The notes below the pieces were generated by a model. It saw only the letters and a list, made by a program, of their open reading frames with translations, ran no database searches and was not told where the DNA came from. Position numbers and translations under genes: made by a program. A stretch of DNA of 64,000 nt from Nocardiopsis ansamitocini (GTDB taxonomy: Bacteria > Actinomycetota > Actinomycetes > Streptosporangiales > Streptosporangiaceae). The stretch is from assembly GCF_030268225.1 (NCBI RefSeq), contig NZ_BSQG01000004.1, positions 310,001 through 374,000 of the forward strand. The letters run 5' to 3'. Below are positions 16,991 through 25,043 of this stretch, one piece after another. Numbering within the stretch: position 1 is the stretch's first letter; each line of letters opens with the position of its first letter.

Positions 16991-17290
16991 TGATCGGGGT
17001 GGCATCAGCGAAAGCGACAGGTTTACAACGTAGATTAAGAAGAACGTCAAGCGAACGCCCCTCTTCTCGATGCTAGACGCCGTCCAGGAACCGGGTTTTC
17101 TTCGTCTGAAACTCCTCTTCGGTGAGCAGCCCCTCTTTGCGCAGCCGCCACAGGGCCCGCAGGCCGGACCGCACCCGCTCCTGGGCCTACTCCCCGGCCG
17201 GCGCGGGGCCGGGCGCGGCGGTGATCGCGGCCGGTTTCCTCGCCGCCCATGCGTGGGCCAGGACGGTGGCCGCCATGATGAGGCCGCCGC
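16991..17290 (-). repeat. Duplicated segment, copy B
   Basis: This segment recurs in diverged form at 19565-19790 in the same orientation. Both copies contain a downstream frame reading VxFFLIYxVNLxLSL and an upstream SHOCT gene remnant. Copy B keeps a 72-base stretch that copy C has lost between two CCCCTCTT octamers (17058 and 17130). Confidence 0.7.
17073..17290 (-). pseudogene. SHOCT-domain gene remnant, copy B
   Basis: The C-terminal SHOCT domain is readable in one frame (LRALWRLRKEGLLTEEEFQ, then TKKTRFLDGV and stop at 17073). SHOCT domains are short oligomerisation tails on many actinobacterial proteins. Upstream in the same frame IMAATVLAHAW is followed by an in-frame TAG just before the domain (GE-stop-AQERV). 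No start or full N-terminus remains, so it is a broken gene end. Confidence 0.6.
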
Positions 17291-17354
17291 GAGAGGGACA
17301 GGGGTGAGGAGGATTACCACAGGATCCGAAGACCAGATCGGCCGCGCCCACTGC

Positions 17355-17465
17355 TCCCCGCCCTGGAGGAATTCGAGGCCGGTGTGAGCGCCCTGCTGGC
17401 CGCCGAAGCGCGCAGCATCGGACACAAGTTCGTGGCCAAACCCGGGGCCGCCTACGACAGATCGG
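17355..17465 (+). pseudogene. Orphan protein fragment on plus strand
   Basis: A GC3-rich stretch reads ALEEFEAGVSALLAAEARS then IGHKFVAKPGAAYDR, with no start codon context, and runs into the 3' end of the convergent monooxygenase gene. It looks like an internal fragment of a helical protein. I do not recognise the family. Its abrupt right end marks a recombination junction. Confidence 0.35.
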
Positions 17466-18644
17466 TCACGCGGTCGGCGGTGCTTGTTCGGCGGCCGCGA
17501 TCTGCGTGTCGATCTGCTCGAACATCTCGAGGAGCCCCTTCGGCGACTCCTCATTGAAGAGCATCTCCAGGCTCTGCGCAGACTCGTGGGCCGAGGCCCC
17601 CGAGCGCGGGAACAGGTCGGCCTCGTAGCTGGCCAGCGCCGCTTCGGTGTCACCGGGACGGGCGGCGATGGCCAGAGCGAGCAGGGACCCGTCGTACATG
17701 GCCAGGTTCGCGCCTTCGCCGGCGAACGGTGACATCAGGTGGGCGGCGTCGCCCAGTAGTGTCACGCCGGGGACGCGCGCCCAGCTGATCCCGGGAGGCA
17801 GGGCGTGGATACGCCGGGGGATGAGCGGGGCGTCGGCGTGCTCGACGAGGCCCCGCAGCCCCTCGTCCCATCCGCCGAGCCGGTCGAGGACGGCCTTGCG
17901 TGCGGCCGGGGTGTCGGTGAAGTCGATGGTGTCGAGCCACTCCTCGGGAACGCGGAAGCCCAGGTAGGTGTGCAGGCTTCCGTCAGATTCCTTGTGACCG
18001 AGGAAGCCGGTGGTCCCACGGAACGCGAACAGCATCCCTTCGCCTATGACAGCCGCTTGCTCGGGGTGCCTGTCGTCCGCGTCGAACAGGTCGGCTTCGA
18101 CGAACGAGATCCCGGTGTAGGCGGGCCAGGCGTCGGTGACCAGCGGCCGGACCTTCGACCAGGCACCGTCCGCGCCGATGAGCAGGTCGGTGGTGATGGT
18201 GTGTCCATTGGCGAAGGTGACCTCGTGCCGGCCGTTCCCGCCTGGCAGGGGGCGGGCGGCGGTGGCCTTGTGGCCCCAGCGGACGATGCTCTGGGGCAGG
18301 GCGTCCAGGAACATGTCGCGCAGCTGTCCGCGGTCGACCTCTGGTCGCTTCAGGCGTCCGTCGTCGGCTTCTTCGCGTAGGACGGCGCCGGTGTGGTCGA
18401 GGATGCGCATGGCCTCCCCGCCGTGGCGGATGATGTCGGCGAACGCGTCCCAGAGCTCGGCGGATCGAACGGCTTTTTGGCCGCTGGTGTCGTGGATGTC
18501 GAGCATTCCGCCCTGGGAACGGGCGTCCCGGCCGGCTTCCAGGTCGAACACGGCGGCTTCGATGCCCTTGACGTGCAGGACGCGGGCGGCCGTCAGGCCG
18601 CCGAGTCCGGCGCCCAGGATGGCGATGGGATGGTGCGTGGTCAT
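17466..18644 (-). CDS. TetX-like FAD-dependent monooxygenase
   Basis: 392 residues. N-terminal FAD motif AILGAGLGGLTAA, the PHBH-type DG motif LLIGADGAWSKVR, and the second FAD motif LLGDAAHLMSPFAGEGANLA are intact. Length and layout (GISF segment, C-terminal helix) match TetX-type tetracycline-inactivating flavoenzymes and related aromatic hydroxylases. It follows a TetR gene by nine bases and is likely co-transcribed with it from the TetR-operated promoter. Whether it accepts tetracyclines, other antibiotics or a catabolic aromatic cannot be decided here. It lies between the two SHOCT repeats. Confidence 0.85.
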   Translation of the reverse strand: MTTHHPIAILGAGLGGLTAARVLHVKGIEAAVFDLEAGRDARSQGGMLDIHDTSGQKAVRSAELWDAFADIIRHGGEAMRILDHTGAVLREEADDGRLKRPEVDRGQLRDMFLDALPQSIVRWGHKATAARPLPGGNGRHEVTFANGHTITTDLLIGADGAWSKVRPLVTDAWPAYTGISFVEADLFDADDRHPEQAAVIGEGMLFAFRGTTGFLGHKESDGSLHTYLGFRVPEEWLDTIDFTDTPAARKAVLDRLGGWDEGLRGLVEHADAPLIPRRIHALPPGISWARVPGVTLLGDAAHLMSPFAGEGANLAMYDGSLLALAIAARPGDTEAALASYEADLFPRSGASAHESAQSLEMLFNEESPKGLLEMFEQIDTQIAAAEQAPPTA

Positions 18645-18653
18645 GGTCGTCCC

Positions 18654-19379
18654 CTAGCCGAGGTCTGCGAGCGGAGCCGGATTCGTTCGCGGTTGCCGAG
18701 GGATCGGTGTGGCCGCGATGCCGGTGAGCAGTACGTGGATCGCCCAGGTGGAGCGTGCCGATGGCGGGCCCGCGAGCACGGCGTCGGCATGGGCGGCGAC
18801 ATGGGGCGCTGTGGCGGGGACCGCGGTGCGCACCGCGCGTTCGAGGGCGTGCGTCTTGGCCTCGCCGCCGACCGGTGCGTCGATGCCGTCCGAGCCGGGG
18901 TCGCCGTGTTCGGCGGCGGTCGCGGTGACCTGCTGTAGGAGCAGGTCCGTTCCCCATGCCGCACGGTCGGCCGGCACGTCGCCGTCGATGAGGAGTCCGA
19001 GAACGCGGTCGAACAGGCGGATCGTGTGGGGACCGGCGGGGCGCAGGGCCAGGGCGGAGCGCGCCAGCCCCGGATACCGGAACAGGAGGTCGCTGTAGGC
19101 GCCCAGGAGAGTGTGGATGCGCTCCTGCCAATCCCCCGGGCCGTCCTGAGGCAGTGATCCGATGAGCTCGTCCAGGACCGCCGCGTGCAGTTCGGCGGTG
19201 TTGGCGACGTACACGTACAGGGAGGCCGGGCCGGTGTCGAGGGCCTGGGCGACTCGGCGCATCGTCGCCTTCTCCAGGCCTTCGGTCCGCATGATCTTGA
19301 CGGTCTCCGCGATGATCCACTTGCGCGAGAGGGCCGGCTTGGCCGGCCTGGTGCGTCGACTACGTGGTTGCTTCTCCAT
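18654..19379 (-). CDS. TetR/AcrR-family repressor
   Basis: 241 residues from the ATG at 19379; a GTG two codons upstream is possible. The basic N-terminus is followed by the TetR helix-turn-helix (ATMRRVAQALDTGPASLYVYV, quoted here only as the region near residues 40-62). The C-terminal ligand domain resembles TetR_C_1-type regulators of tetracycline-like systems. A duplicated palindrome immediately upstream is the likely operator. It is transcribed ahead of the monooxygenase gene, giving a substrate-inducible resistance or catabolic unit (inference). Confidence 0.9.
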   Translation of the reverse strand: MEKQPRSRRTRPAKPALSRKWIIAETVKIMRTEGLEKATMRRVAQALDTGPASLYVYVANTAELHAAVLDELIGSLPQDGPGDWQERIHTLLGAYSDLLFRYPGLARSALALRPAGPHTIRLFDRVLGLLIDGDVPADRAAWGTDLLLQQVTATAAEHGDPGSDGIDAPVGGEAKTHALERAVRTAVPATAPHVAAHADAVLAGPPSARSTWAIHVLLTGIAATPIPRQPRTNPAPLADLG

Positions 19380-19390
19380 ACCCACAAATT

Positions 19391-19420
19391 AACGAACAAG
19401 TTCGTTACGAACAAGTTCAT
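19391..19420. promoter_or_regulatory. Tandem TetR operator
   Basis: Two adjacent palindromes share the core ACGAACAAGTTC: AACGAACAAGTTCGTT (19391-19406) is perfect and ACGAACAAGTTCAT (19407-19420) is nearly so. They lie 12-41 bases upstream of the TetR start, where they would overlap its promoter. Two dimers side by side are common in TetR autoregulation. Confidence 0.8.
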
Positions 19421-19940
19421 TCAGGCAATCGCTTTGCAGGGGAAGGGGTACTCGGTCAGGGGCAGAGCCGGTCGGGCCCGGCGGCGCAGCGTGGACCGCT
19501 GCCCCCCGGGGCCGCCCGGTCGAAGCCATGGAAACCGCGTCCGCCAGGCGGAGTCGTGGCTTATCCGTGCCTGTTCGATAGCGTCGGAATCAACGAAAGT
19601 GCCAGGTTTACGGCGTAGATCAAGAAGAAGGTCACGCGAACGCCCCTCTTTGCGCAGCCGCCATAGGGGTCGCCGGCCGGACCGCACCCGCTCCTGGGCC
19701 GGTGCGGCGGTGATCGCGGCAGGTTTCCTCTCCGCTTCCGCGTGGGCCAGGACGGTGGCCGCGATGATCAGCGCCCGTCCCTCCCACCCCTCGCCGAGCA
19801 GGCAGACCAGGTCCTCCGTTGCTCCTTGCCCTTGGCCCGGCTGGCTTCGGAGCCCGACCAGGCCAGGGGCAGTCAGGGACCAGCGCCAACGCCCGCCGTC
19901 TGGTGCCGCCCTGATCCGGGAGACCGGGGCCGGGACGGAC
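19421..19940. other. Decayed region between TetR operator and ohr
   Basis: About 520 bases with no intact gene. It contains the C copy of the SHOCT segment and, in the same minus-strand frame, upstream protein-like sequence (DLVCLLGEGWEGRALI). This shows the duplicated gene once extended further than copy B does. Confidence 0.55.
19565..19790 (-). repeat. Duplicated segment, copy C with 72-bp deletion
   Basis: It aligns with 16991-17290. The N-terminal side of the SHOCT remnant reads ALIIAATVLAHAEAERKPA without the stop found in copy B. The second half of the SHOCT domain is missing: sequence jumps from the octamer CCCCTCTT (19643-19650) straight to TGCGCAG. In copy B the same octamer occurs twice, 72 bases apart, so copy C has lost exactly one repeat unit. 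Confidence 0.7.
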
Positions 19941-20363
19941 CTAGATGCCGTTGACCCTGAGGGTGACGTCGATGTTGTCGCGGGTGGCCCTGGAGTAGGG
20001 ACACATCTGGTGCGCCTTCTCCACCAGGTCGGCCGCGGTGGCCTGATCGGCGCCCGGGATCGTGACGTCGAGCAGGACCTCCAGGCCGAAGCCGTCGCCA
20101 CCGGTGCCCAGGCTCACCTCGGCGGTGACGGAGGACCCTTCGACGGACTCCTTCTCCTTGCGCGCGACCCCCTTGAGCGCGCCGTGGAAACAGGCGGCGT
20201 AGCCCACGGCGAACAACTGCTCGGGGTTGGTCCCCGGGCCGTCGTCACCACCCATCCCCTTGGGAACCGAGAGCTCTACCTCGAGGCGGCCGTCGTCGGT
20301 GCTGCCGGTACCGGTACGGCCGTCGCCCTCGGCGGTGCCCTTAGCGGTGTAGAGAGTCTTCAT
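19941..20363 (-). CDS. ohr: Organic hydroperoxide resistance protein
   Basis: 140 residues from the ATG at 20363, the usual Ohr length. OsmC/Ohr fold with both redox cysteines: Cys58 in GYAACFHG and Cys121 in HQMCPYSRATRDN. Ends VTLRVNG as in Ohr proteins. It reduces organic hydroperoxides with lipoylated or bacillithiol/mycothiol-type reductants. It is encoded 20 bases downstream of a MarR/OhrR gene on the same strand, so the two form an operon under peroxide control. Confidence 0.95.
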   Translation of the reverse strand: MKTLYTAKGTAEGDGRTGTGSTDDGRLEVELSVPKGMGGDDGPGTNPEQLFAVGYAACFHGALKGVARKEKESVEGSSVTAEVSLGTGGDGFGLEVLLDVTIPGADQATAADLVEKAHQMCPYSRATRDNIDVTLRVNGI

Positions 20364-20383
20364 GGTGCGCCCTTTCCTCGTGA

Positions 20384-20863
20384 TCATGAAACGGTCTGGG
20401 TTCGCGTGGCGTCGCGGCCGGCAGAGACGACCGATTCGGTGAGCTGGTCCAGCAGAGGCTTCAGGAGCCTCACCTGCTCCATCGACAGGCCGGTCGAGCA
20501 CAGCACACGCTGCGGTACTTCTTCGGCGCGGCGACGCGCCTCGATGCCGTCCTCGGTGAGCGCGACGCGCACGATCCGCTCGTCGTTGTCGGTACGCGAA
20601 CGACGGACCAGGCCGCGGAGCTCCAGCCGCCGCAGGAGCGGCGACAGGGTTCCCGAGTCCAGTCGCAACGAAGCTCCGAGCTCCTTCACCGACAGCGCGT
20701 CGTGTTCCCACAGCACCAGCATGACCAGGTACTGGGGATAGGTGAGGTCGAGCTCATCGAGGAGTTCGCGGTAGACACCGGTCAGCGCCCGGGAGGCGCT
20801 GTAGATGGAGAAGCAGAGTTGGCTGTCCAACGACAGGTTGGCGGTTGCGTCCGATCCGACCAT
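20384..20863 (-). CDS. ohrR: MarR-family organic peroxide sensor OhrR
   Basis: 159 residues. Reactive-cysteine motif LCFSIYSASRA places Cys17 as the peroxide-sensing residue of one-Cys/two-Cys OhrR proteins. The winged helix is at about 55-105 (SVKELGASLRLDSGTLSPLL), with YPQYLVMLVLWE preceding it. It represses ohr until oxidised by organic hydroperoxide. A perfect dyad upstream of its start is the likely operator. The divergent flavin monooxygenase gene begins only 174 bases away and may share control. Confidence 0.95.
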   Translation of the reverse strand: MVGSDATANLSLDSQLCFSIYSASRALTGVYRELLDELDLTYPQYLVMLVLWEHDALSVKELGASLRLDSGTLSPLLRRLELRGLVRRSRTDNDERIVRVALTEDGIEARRRAEEVPQRVLCSTGLSMEQVRLLKPLLDQLTESVVSAGRDATRTQTVS

Positions 20864-20901
20864 GGCGGCCGACCCCCTCTCACGGCTACTTTCGCATTAC
20901 A

Positions 20902-20916
20902 CACAACCAGGTTGTG
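20902..20916. promoter_or_regulatory. OhrR operator
   Basis: CACAACC-A-GGTTGTG is a perfect 15-base palindrome, 39 bases upstream of the ohrR start and followed by a second half-site ACAAC. It lies in the divergent region between ohrR and the flavin monooxygenase gene. OhrR proteins bind comparable AT-flanked dyads. Confidence 0.75.
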
Positions 20917-21037
20917 CACAACTTATTGTATTCGCCCCCCATCGGGAACAGTCCGGAGCCACACGCGTTGTTGACAATCGGGCAGGACCGCCGCACGGGA
21001 GCGGCGCGACACGACGAACAGACGGGGCAACGCGACC

Positions 21038-22126
21038 ATGCCGGTGCACGAGGTGGACACGATCGTCCTGGGCGGTGGCCAGGCCGGACTGGCCACCGGC
21101 TACTACCTGACCAAACGGGGGCTGCGTCCGGAGAGCGACTTCGTCATCGTGGACCGCGGACCGCAACCCGGTGGGGCGTGGCAGCACGTGTGGCGCTCGG
21201 TCCGGCTCATCTCTCCCCCCGCCTACACCCGGCTGCCCGGACTGAAGTGGGAGCGCTTGAGCGAGGCCCCGCCCAGTGGGCCCGAGGTCGCCGCCTACTT
21301 CGCCCGCTACGAAAAGCATTTCGGCTTGCCGGTGCGGCGCCCGGTCGTGGTTCGCCGGGTCACCGACGCCGACCCCGGAGGGAAGCACGAGCGGACCGGT
21401 CCGCTCCTGGTGGAGACCGACACCGGCACCTGGCGGGCCCGCGCCGTGGTCAACGCGACCGGCACGTGGGACCGCCCCTTCCTTCCCTCGGTCAACGGAG
21501 CGGCCACCTTCGGCGGACGCCAGCTGCACGCCGCCGGCTACGACTCCCCCGAGGAGTTCGCCGGGCTGCGGGTGATCGTGGTGGGCGGAGGGCATTCCGC
21601 CCTGCAGATCCTTGCCGAGATCGCCACCGTCGCAACGACCGTATGGGTGACTCGCCGACCACCGGAGTTCCGGGACAAAGGGCTGACCGAGGCCGACCTC
21701 GTGGCGGTCACCGACGCGGTGGCCGCGCGCGTGGCCCAGGGCAAGCCGCTGCGCAGCGTGGTCAGCTACACGGGGTTGACCATGACACCGGCGGTGGAAC
21801 GGGCCGCCCAGCGCGGGGTGCTGACCGCCCGGCCGATGTTCGAGCGGATCACGCCCGAGGGCGTTGCCTGGGCCGACGGTTCCACCGAGCGTGCCGACGT
21901 GCTGGTGTGGGCCACCGGGTTCCGGCCGGCCCTTGGCCATCTGGCTCCGCTACGGCTGCGCTCGGAGCTGGGCGGGATCGCGATGAAGGGGCCGCGCACC
22001 GCGGTGGACCCCCGGGTTCACCTGGTGGGGTACGGGCCCTCCGCCAGCATGATCAGCGCACACCGGGCCGCCGCCGTGGCTGCCCGGGAGGTGGCAGCGG
22101 GACGTCAGGATGCACGTGCACACTGA
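21038..22126 (+). CDS. FAD/NADPH-dependent monooxygenase (FMO/ArsO-like)
   Basis: 362 residues. FAD motif VLGGGQAGLATGYYL at the N-terminus, NADPH motif VIVVGGGHSALQI near residue 185, and ATGTWDRP and LVWATGFRP, the ATG motifs that link both sites, are present. The layout matches small flavin-containing monooxygenases and thioredoxin-reductase-like oxidoreductases, often found next to oxidative or arsenical stress genes. It is divergent from ohrR, with only the operator region between, so peroxide-linked control is plausible. The substrate is unknown. Confidence 0.85.
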   Translation: MPVHEVDTIVLGGGQAGLATGYYLTKRGLRPESDFVIVDRGPQPGGAWQHVWRSVRLISPPAYTRLPGLKWERLSEAPPSGPEVAAYFARYEKHFGLPVRRPVVVRRVTDADPGGKHERTGPLLVETDTGTWRARAVVNATGTWDRPFLPSVNGAATFGGRQLHAAGYDSPEEFAGLRVIVVGGGHSALQILAEIATVATTVWVTRRPPEFRDKGLTEADLVAVTDAVAARVAQGKPLRSVVSYTGLTMTPAVERAAQRGVLTARPMFERITPEGVAWADGSTERADVLVWATGFRPALGHLAPLRLRSELGGIAMKGPRTAVDPRVHLVGYGPSASMISAHRAAAVAAREVAAGRQDARAH

Positions 22127-22303
22127 ATGCCCGGTTGCTCCCATCGATACCGTTTTTGCTGCTCTTCAGTGATAGCGTCCCGTTCCAGGCGGCGCCCCTG
22201 GTGCAACCGGCCGCATTGGCGTGGTGGTGCGCATCCCGGAACCGGCGATCGCCGCCGGTAGGGGGTTCGCCCGATCGGCATCGCACCTGTGCAGGAGAGG
22301 CCC

Positions 22304-23272
22304 ATGACCGTTCCGCTCGTCATCGACACCGACACCGCCCAGGACGACTGCGTCGCCCTGCTGGTGGGACTGCTGGACCCGCTGGCCGACCTCCGGGCGA
22401 TCACCATGGTCGCCGGCAACGTGGGCTTCGACCGGCAGGTGCACAACGCGTGGCTGACCCTCAACGCGGCCGGGCGGCTGGGGGAGGTCCCGGTGTACCT
22501 GGGGTCGCGCCGGCCGATGATGCGGCCGTGGGAGAGCGCGGAGAACGTGCACGGCGACGGTGCGGGCGGCCTGGACATGGACGTCACCGGTCTCGCCCCT
22601 CAGGACGAGCACGCCGTGGACGCGCTGGTGCGCATGGCCGCGCAGTCGCCCGGGGAGTTGTCGATCGTGGCGATCGGCCCGCTGACCAACATCGCCGCCG
22701 CGCAGCTCAAGGATCCCGGCTTCGCCGCCAACGTCAAGACGCTCTACGTGATGGGCGGCTCCAACAACGGGCGGGGCAACATCACCGCGGCCGCGGAGTT
22801 CAACTTCTACGTGGACCCCGAGGCCGCCAAGGCGGTGTTCGCGGCCGGCTTCGAGGTGGTGGTCGTGCCGTGGGACCCGCTCACGTTGCGCCAGGCCGTC
22901 TTCGGCGACGAGCGCCTTGCCGCGATCGCGGATCTGGGCACCCCGTTGTCGGACTTCTTCACCAGGGTGTGCGCCGCGACCCTGGAGTTCGACCGCAGTG
23001 TCGGCATCGACGGAACCACACACCCCGACTCCTTGACGGCGGCGCTGCTGCTGCACCCGGAGCTGGTGCGGCGCAGTGCCGGTTACCACGTGGACGTGGA
23101 GACCTCAGGCGAGCTGACCCGCGGCTATTCGGCGATGTCGTGGGGGGTGCACGGCCTCGACGCCAATGCCACCGTGATCGAGGAGATCGACTCCGAAGGC
23201 TTCTACGGCTACCTGCGCACCCTCTTGGCCACCCCCACCACCCCGCAGCGCCCCTTCTCCTGCGCGGACTGA
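22304..23272 (+). CDS. Inosine-uridine-type nucleoside hydrolase
   Basis: 322 residues from an ATG preceded by GGAGAGG. The calcium-binding N-terminal motif is present in variant form (DTDTAQDDCVALL, usual DTDPGxDD). NIAAAQLKDP and VMGGSNN match the central family motifs, and DVETSGELTRGYS the C-terminal one. These enzymes cleave the N-glycosidic bond of nucleosides for purine/pyrimidine salvage. The Pro-Gly to Thr-Ala change at the metal loop is unusual but the aspartates remain. It is followed by a bidirectional terminator. Confidence 0.9.
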   Translation: MTVPLVIDTDTAQDDCVALLVGLLDPLADLRAITMVAGNVGFDRQVHNAWLTLNAAGRLGEVPVYLGSRRPMMRPWESAENVHGDGAGGLDMDVTGLAPQDEHAVDALVRMAAQSPGELSIVAIGPLTNIAAAQLKDPGFAANVKTLYVMGGSNNGRGNITAAAEFNFYVDPEAAKAVFAAGFEVVVVPWDPLTLRQAVFGDERLAAIADLGTPLSDFFTRVCAATLEFDRSVGIDGTTHPDSLTAALLLHPELVRRSAGYHVDVETSGELTRGYSAMSWGVHGLDANATVIEEIDSEGFYGYLRTLLATPTTPQRPFSCAD

Positions 23273-23290
23273 CCAGGAGCGATACGGATC

Positions 23291-23327
23291 ACGCCCCGCC
23301 GGCCGGAGAAGTTCCGGGGCGGGGCGT
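23291..23327. terminator. Bidirectional terminator
   Basis: The arms ACGCCCCGCC and GGCGGGGCGT pair perfectly around a 17-base loop, between the convergent nucleoside hydrolase and SRPBCC genes. It starts 19 bases after one stop and ends 20 bases before the other. Confidence 0.75.
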
Positions 23328-23346
23328 CGCCCGTTTCCGAGGCGGA

Positions 23347-24171
23347 TCAGACGGTGGCCGGCCGGCCACCGCGGCTCTCCCCCACGCGGCGCAGCGCACG
23401 CAGTGAACGCTGCCAGTCCCCCTGGAGCGCAGCGGCCAGGGTGGTGTCGTCGAAGGGGCCGTGGGTCAGCTCCAGGCGCGTGCAGTGACCGGAGTCGAAC
23501 AGGCGCCACCGCACCAGGGCGTCGGAGCGGGGCCAGGTGTGGGCGAGTTCGCGTCCGCGCTCCAGCACGCGGATTCGCCCCGGGCCGGGCCCCCAGCCGA
23601 GGTCGTAGTGTCCGCCCACTTCCGCCTGGACCGAGGCGGCCTCTCCGGCCCACTTCGCGACGGACCGCGGGTCGGTGAGGCAGGCGAAGACCGCGTCACG
23701 GTCGGCCTTGATGGGGATGCGGGCCCGGGCGACCCCGTCGGTGACGGGGGTGAGGTCGTAGCGGGGCGACAGCACCCGCCCCTCGGTGTGTTCGGCGAGC
23801 ACCCCCAATGCCAGGGTCCAAAAACGGGTCAGGGCGCTTCCCGCCGGGGCCGGCTCGTGGGTGACGCGGACGTCGGTAGGTCCGGTGCCGGTTCCCTCCA
23901 GGGCGATCTCCACACGGGTGGTCGTCCCGGACAGCTCCCAGTCCAGTCGCAGCAGCCGGCCCGGGTCGACGTGCACCAGGCGCTGGGCCGGACGGGCCGG
24001 ACCGGGGGTGTAGCGCCCCCAGAAGGCGTAGCGCCCCTGGTCGGGGGCGATGTCGGCGTACTCGGCGAACCAGCGGCGCATGGCGTCGGCGTCGGTGAGC
24101 GCGGCATAGACGGTGGCGGGAGGCGCGTCGATGCGAATCGACGCGCGGACAGGTTGGTGAACGGTCGACAT
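23347..24171 (-). CDS. Two-domain SRPBCC (AHSA1-like) protein
   Basis: 274 residues holding two START/SRPBCC-type domains in tandem. The first spans about 8-135 (IDAPPATVYAALTDADAMRRW) and the second about 150-265 (IPIKADRDAVFACLTDPRSVAKW). Each has the typical helix-grip pattern. Such proteins bind hydrophobic ligands or act as Hsp90-activator-like factors. No catalytic residues can be assigned. It is divergent from the ribosomal protein cluster, with the Zur-like site between. Confidence 0.85.
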   Translation of the reverse strand: MSTVHQPVRASIRIDAPPATVYAALTDADAMRRWFAEYADIAPDQGRYAFWGRYTPGPARPAQRLVHVDPGRLLRLDWELSGTTTRVEIALEGTGTGPTDVRVTHEPAPAGSALTRFWTLALGVLAEHTEGRVLSPRYDLTPVTDGVARARIPIKADRDAVFACLTDPRSVAKWAGEAASVQAEVGGHYDLGWGPGPGRIRVLERGRELAHTWPRSDALVRWRLFDSGHCTRLELTHGPFDDTTLAAALQGDWQRSLRALRRVGESRGGRPATV

Positions 24172-24299
24172 TGGTCGTTCCCCTCGGTTTCCTGCTCGAA
24201 CGGCGCGGCAGGCGCTGCTGGCACCCTAACCGCGACGGGCGTCGCGTATGCGCGGAATTGGTCACATCGGTCGGAGGGAAGACCCGTCACCAATCGGGA

Positions 24300-24316
24300 A
24301 TGAAAACCGTTACCAT
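24300..24316. promoter_or_regulatory. Zur-like operator
   Basis: ATG-N2-AAC-N-GTT-N2-CAT is a 17-base dyad with six of eight half-site pairs matching, 56 bases upstream of the zinc-free L33 gene. Actinobacterial Zur boxes have the related form TGaaAAtgaTTttCA. Genes for cysteine-free ribosomal proteins are typical Zur targets. Confidence 0.65.
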
Positions 24317-24371
24317 TTGCTTGTACTGATCACGGGCCCGCACGGAGCCCGCGACCCCAGGAAGGCACTCC

Positions 24372-24536
24372 ATGGCCAGAAACGACACCCGCCCGGTCAT
24401 CAGGCTGAAGTCCACTGCAAACACCGGCTTCACCTATGTCACCCGCAAGAACCGGCGCACCACCCCCGACCGGATGGTGCTGCGCAAGTACGACCCGGTG
24501 GTGCGCGCGCACGTGGACTTCCGCGAAGAGCGCTGA
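24372..24536 (+). CDS. rpmG: Ribosomal protein L33, zinc-free paralogue
   Basis: 54 residues from an ATG with AGGAAGG upstream. L33 is recognised by [18 protein letters not shown] and LRKYDP. It contains no cysteine, whereas zinc-binding L33 has two CxxC pairs, so this is the C-minus form that replaces it when zinc is scarce. First gene of a three-gene cluster with L31 and L32 paralogues behind a Zur-like operator. Confidence 0.95.
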   Translation: MARNDTRPVIRLKSTANTGFTYVTRKNRRTTPDRMVLRKYDPVVRAHVDFREER

Positions 24537-24578
24537 GCACCGACCACCCCACGCACCGACCTCTTGGAGACAATCACC

Positions 24579-24824
24579 ATGCGAACCGGAATCCACCCCG
24601 ACTACCGCCCCGTCGTCTTCCGTGACCGGGTCGGCGGCCTCGCCTTCCTGACCCGCTCCACAGCCACGAGTCAGAACACCGTCGAGTGGGAGGACGGCAC
24701 CACCTATCCCGTCATCGACGTCGAGATCTCCTCGGCCAGCCACCCGTTCTACACGGGCAAGGGCCGGGTGGTGGACACCGCCGGCCGTGTCGAGCGCTTC
24801 AAGCAGCGCTACAGCCGCTCCTGA
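24579..24824 (+). CDS. Ribosomal protein L31 type B (zinc-free)
   Basis: 81 residues from the ATG at 24579 with TGGAGA upstream; a TTG at 24564 is in frame but less likely. Type B L31 is recognised by [32 protein letters not shown] and the absence of cysteine. Known paralogues are induced by zinc limitation and release zinc by displacing L31 type A. The length matches type B L31. It is 42 bases after the L33 gene. Confidence 0.95.
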   Translation: MRTGIHPDYRPVVFRDRVGGLAFLTRSTATSQNTVEWEDGTTYPVIDVEISSASHPFYTGKGRVVDTAGRVERFKQRYSRS

Positions 24825-24855
24825 CCATCGACCCCGATCCGACGAAGGACCACCC

Positions 24856-25020
24856 ATGGCCGTTCCCAAACGCAAGATGTCGCGCTCCAACACCCGCAAA
24901 CGCCGTTCCCAGTGGACGGCGCATGCCCCGCACCTGGTGGAGATCACCGTGGGCGGACGAACCGGGCGCGTGCCCTTCAACCTGGTTCCCGCCTATCGCG
25001 CCGGACTCCTGAGCCTCTAG
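24856..25020 (+). CDS. rpmF: Ribosomal protein L32, zinc-free paralogue
   Basis: 54 residues from an ATG preceded by GAAGGA. The L32 signature [20 protein letters not shown] is complete, and the C-terminal half lacks the four zinc-binding cysteines of canonical L32. Third and last gene of the zinc-response ribosomal cluster; the stop is 24 bases before the convergent lyase gene. Confidence 0.95.
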   Translation: MAVPKRKMSRSNTRKRRSQWTAHAPHLVEITVGGRTGRVPFNLVPAYRAGLLSL

Positions 25021-25043
25021 GGGAGCCCGGCGCGACCGGGTGT

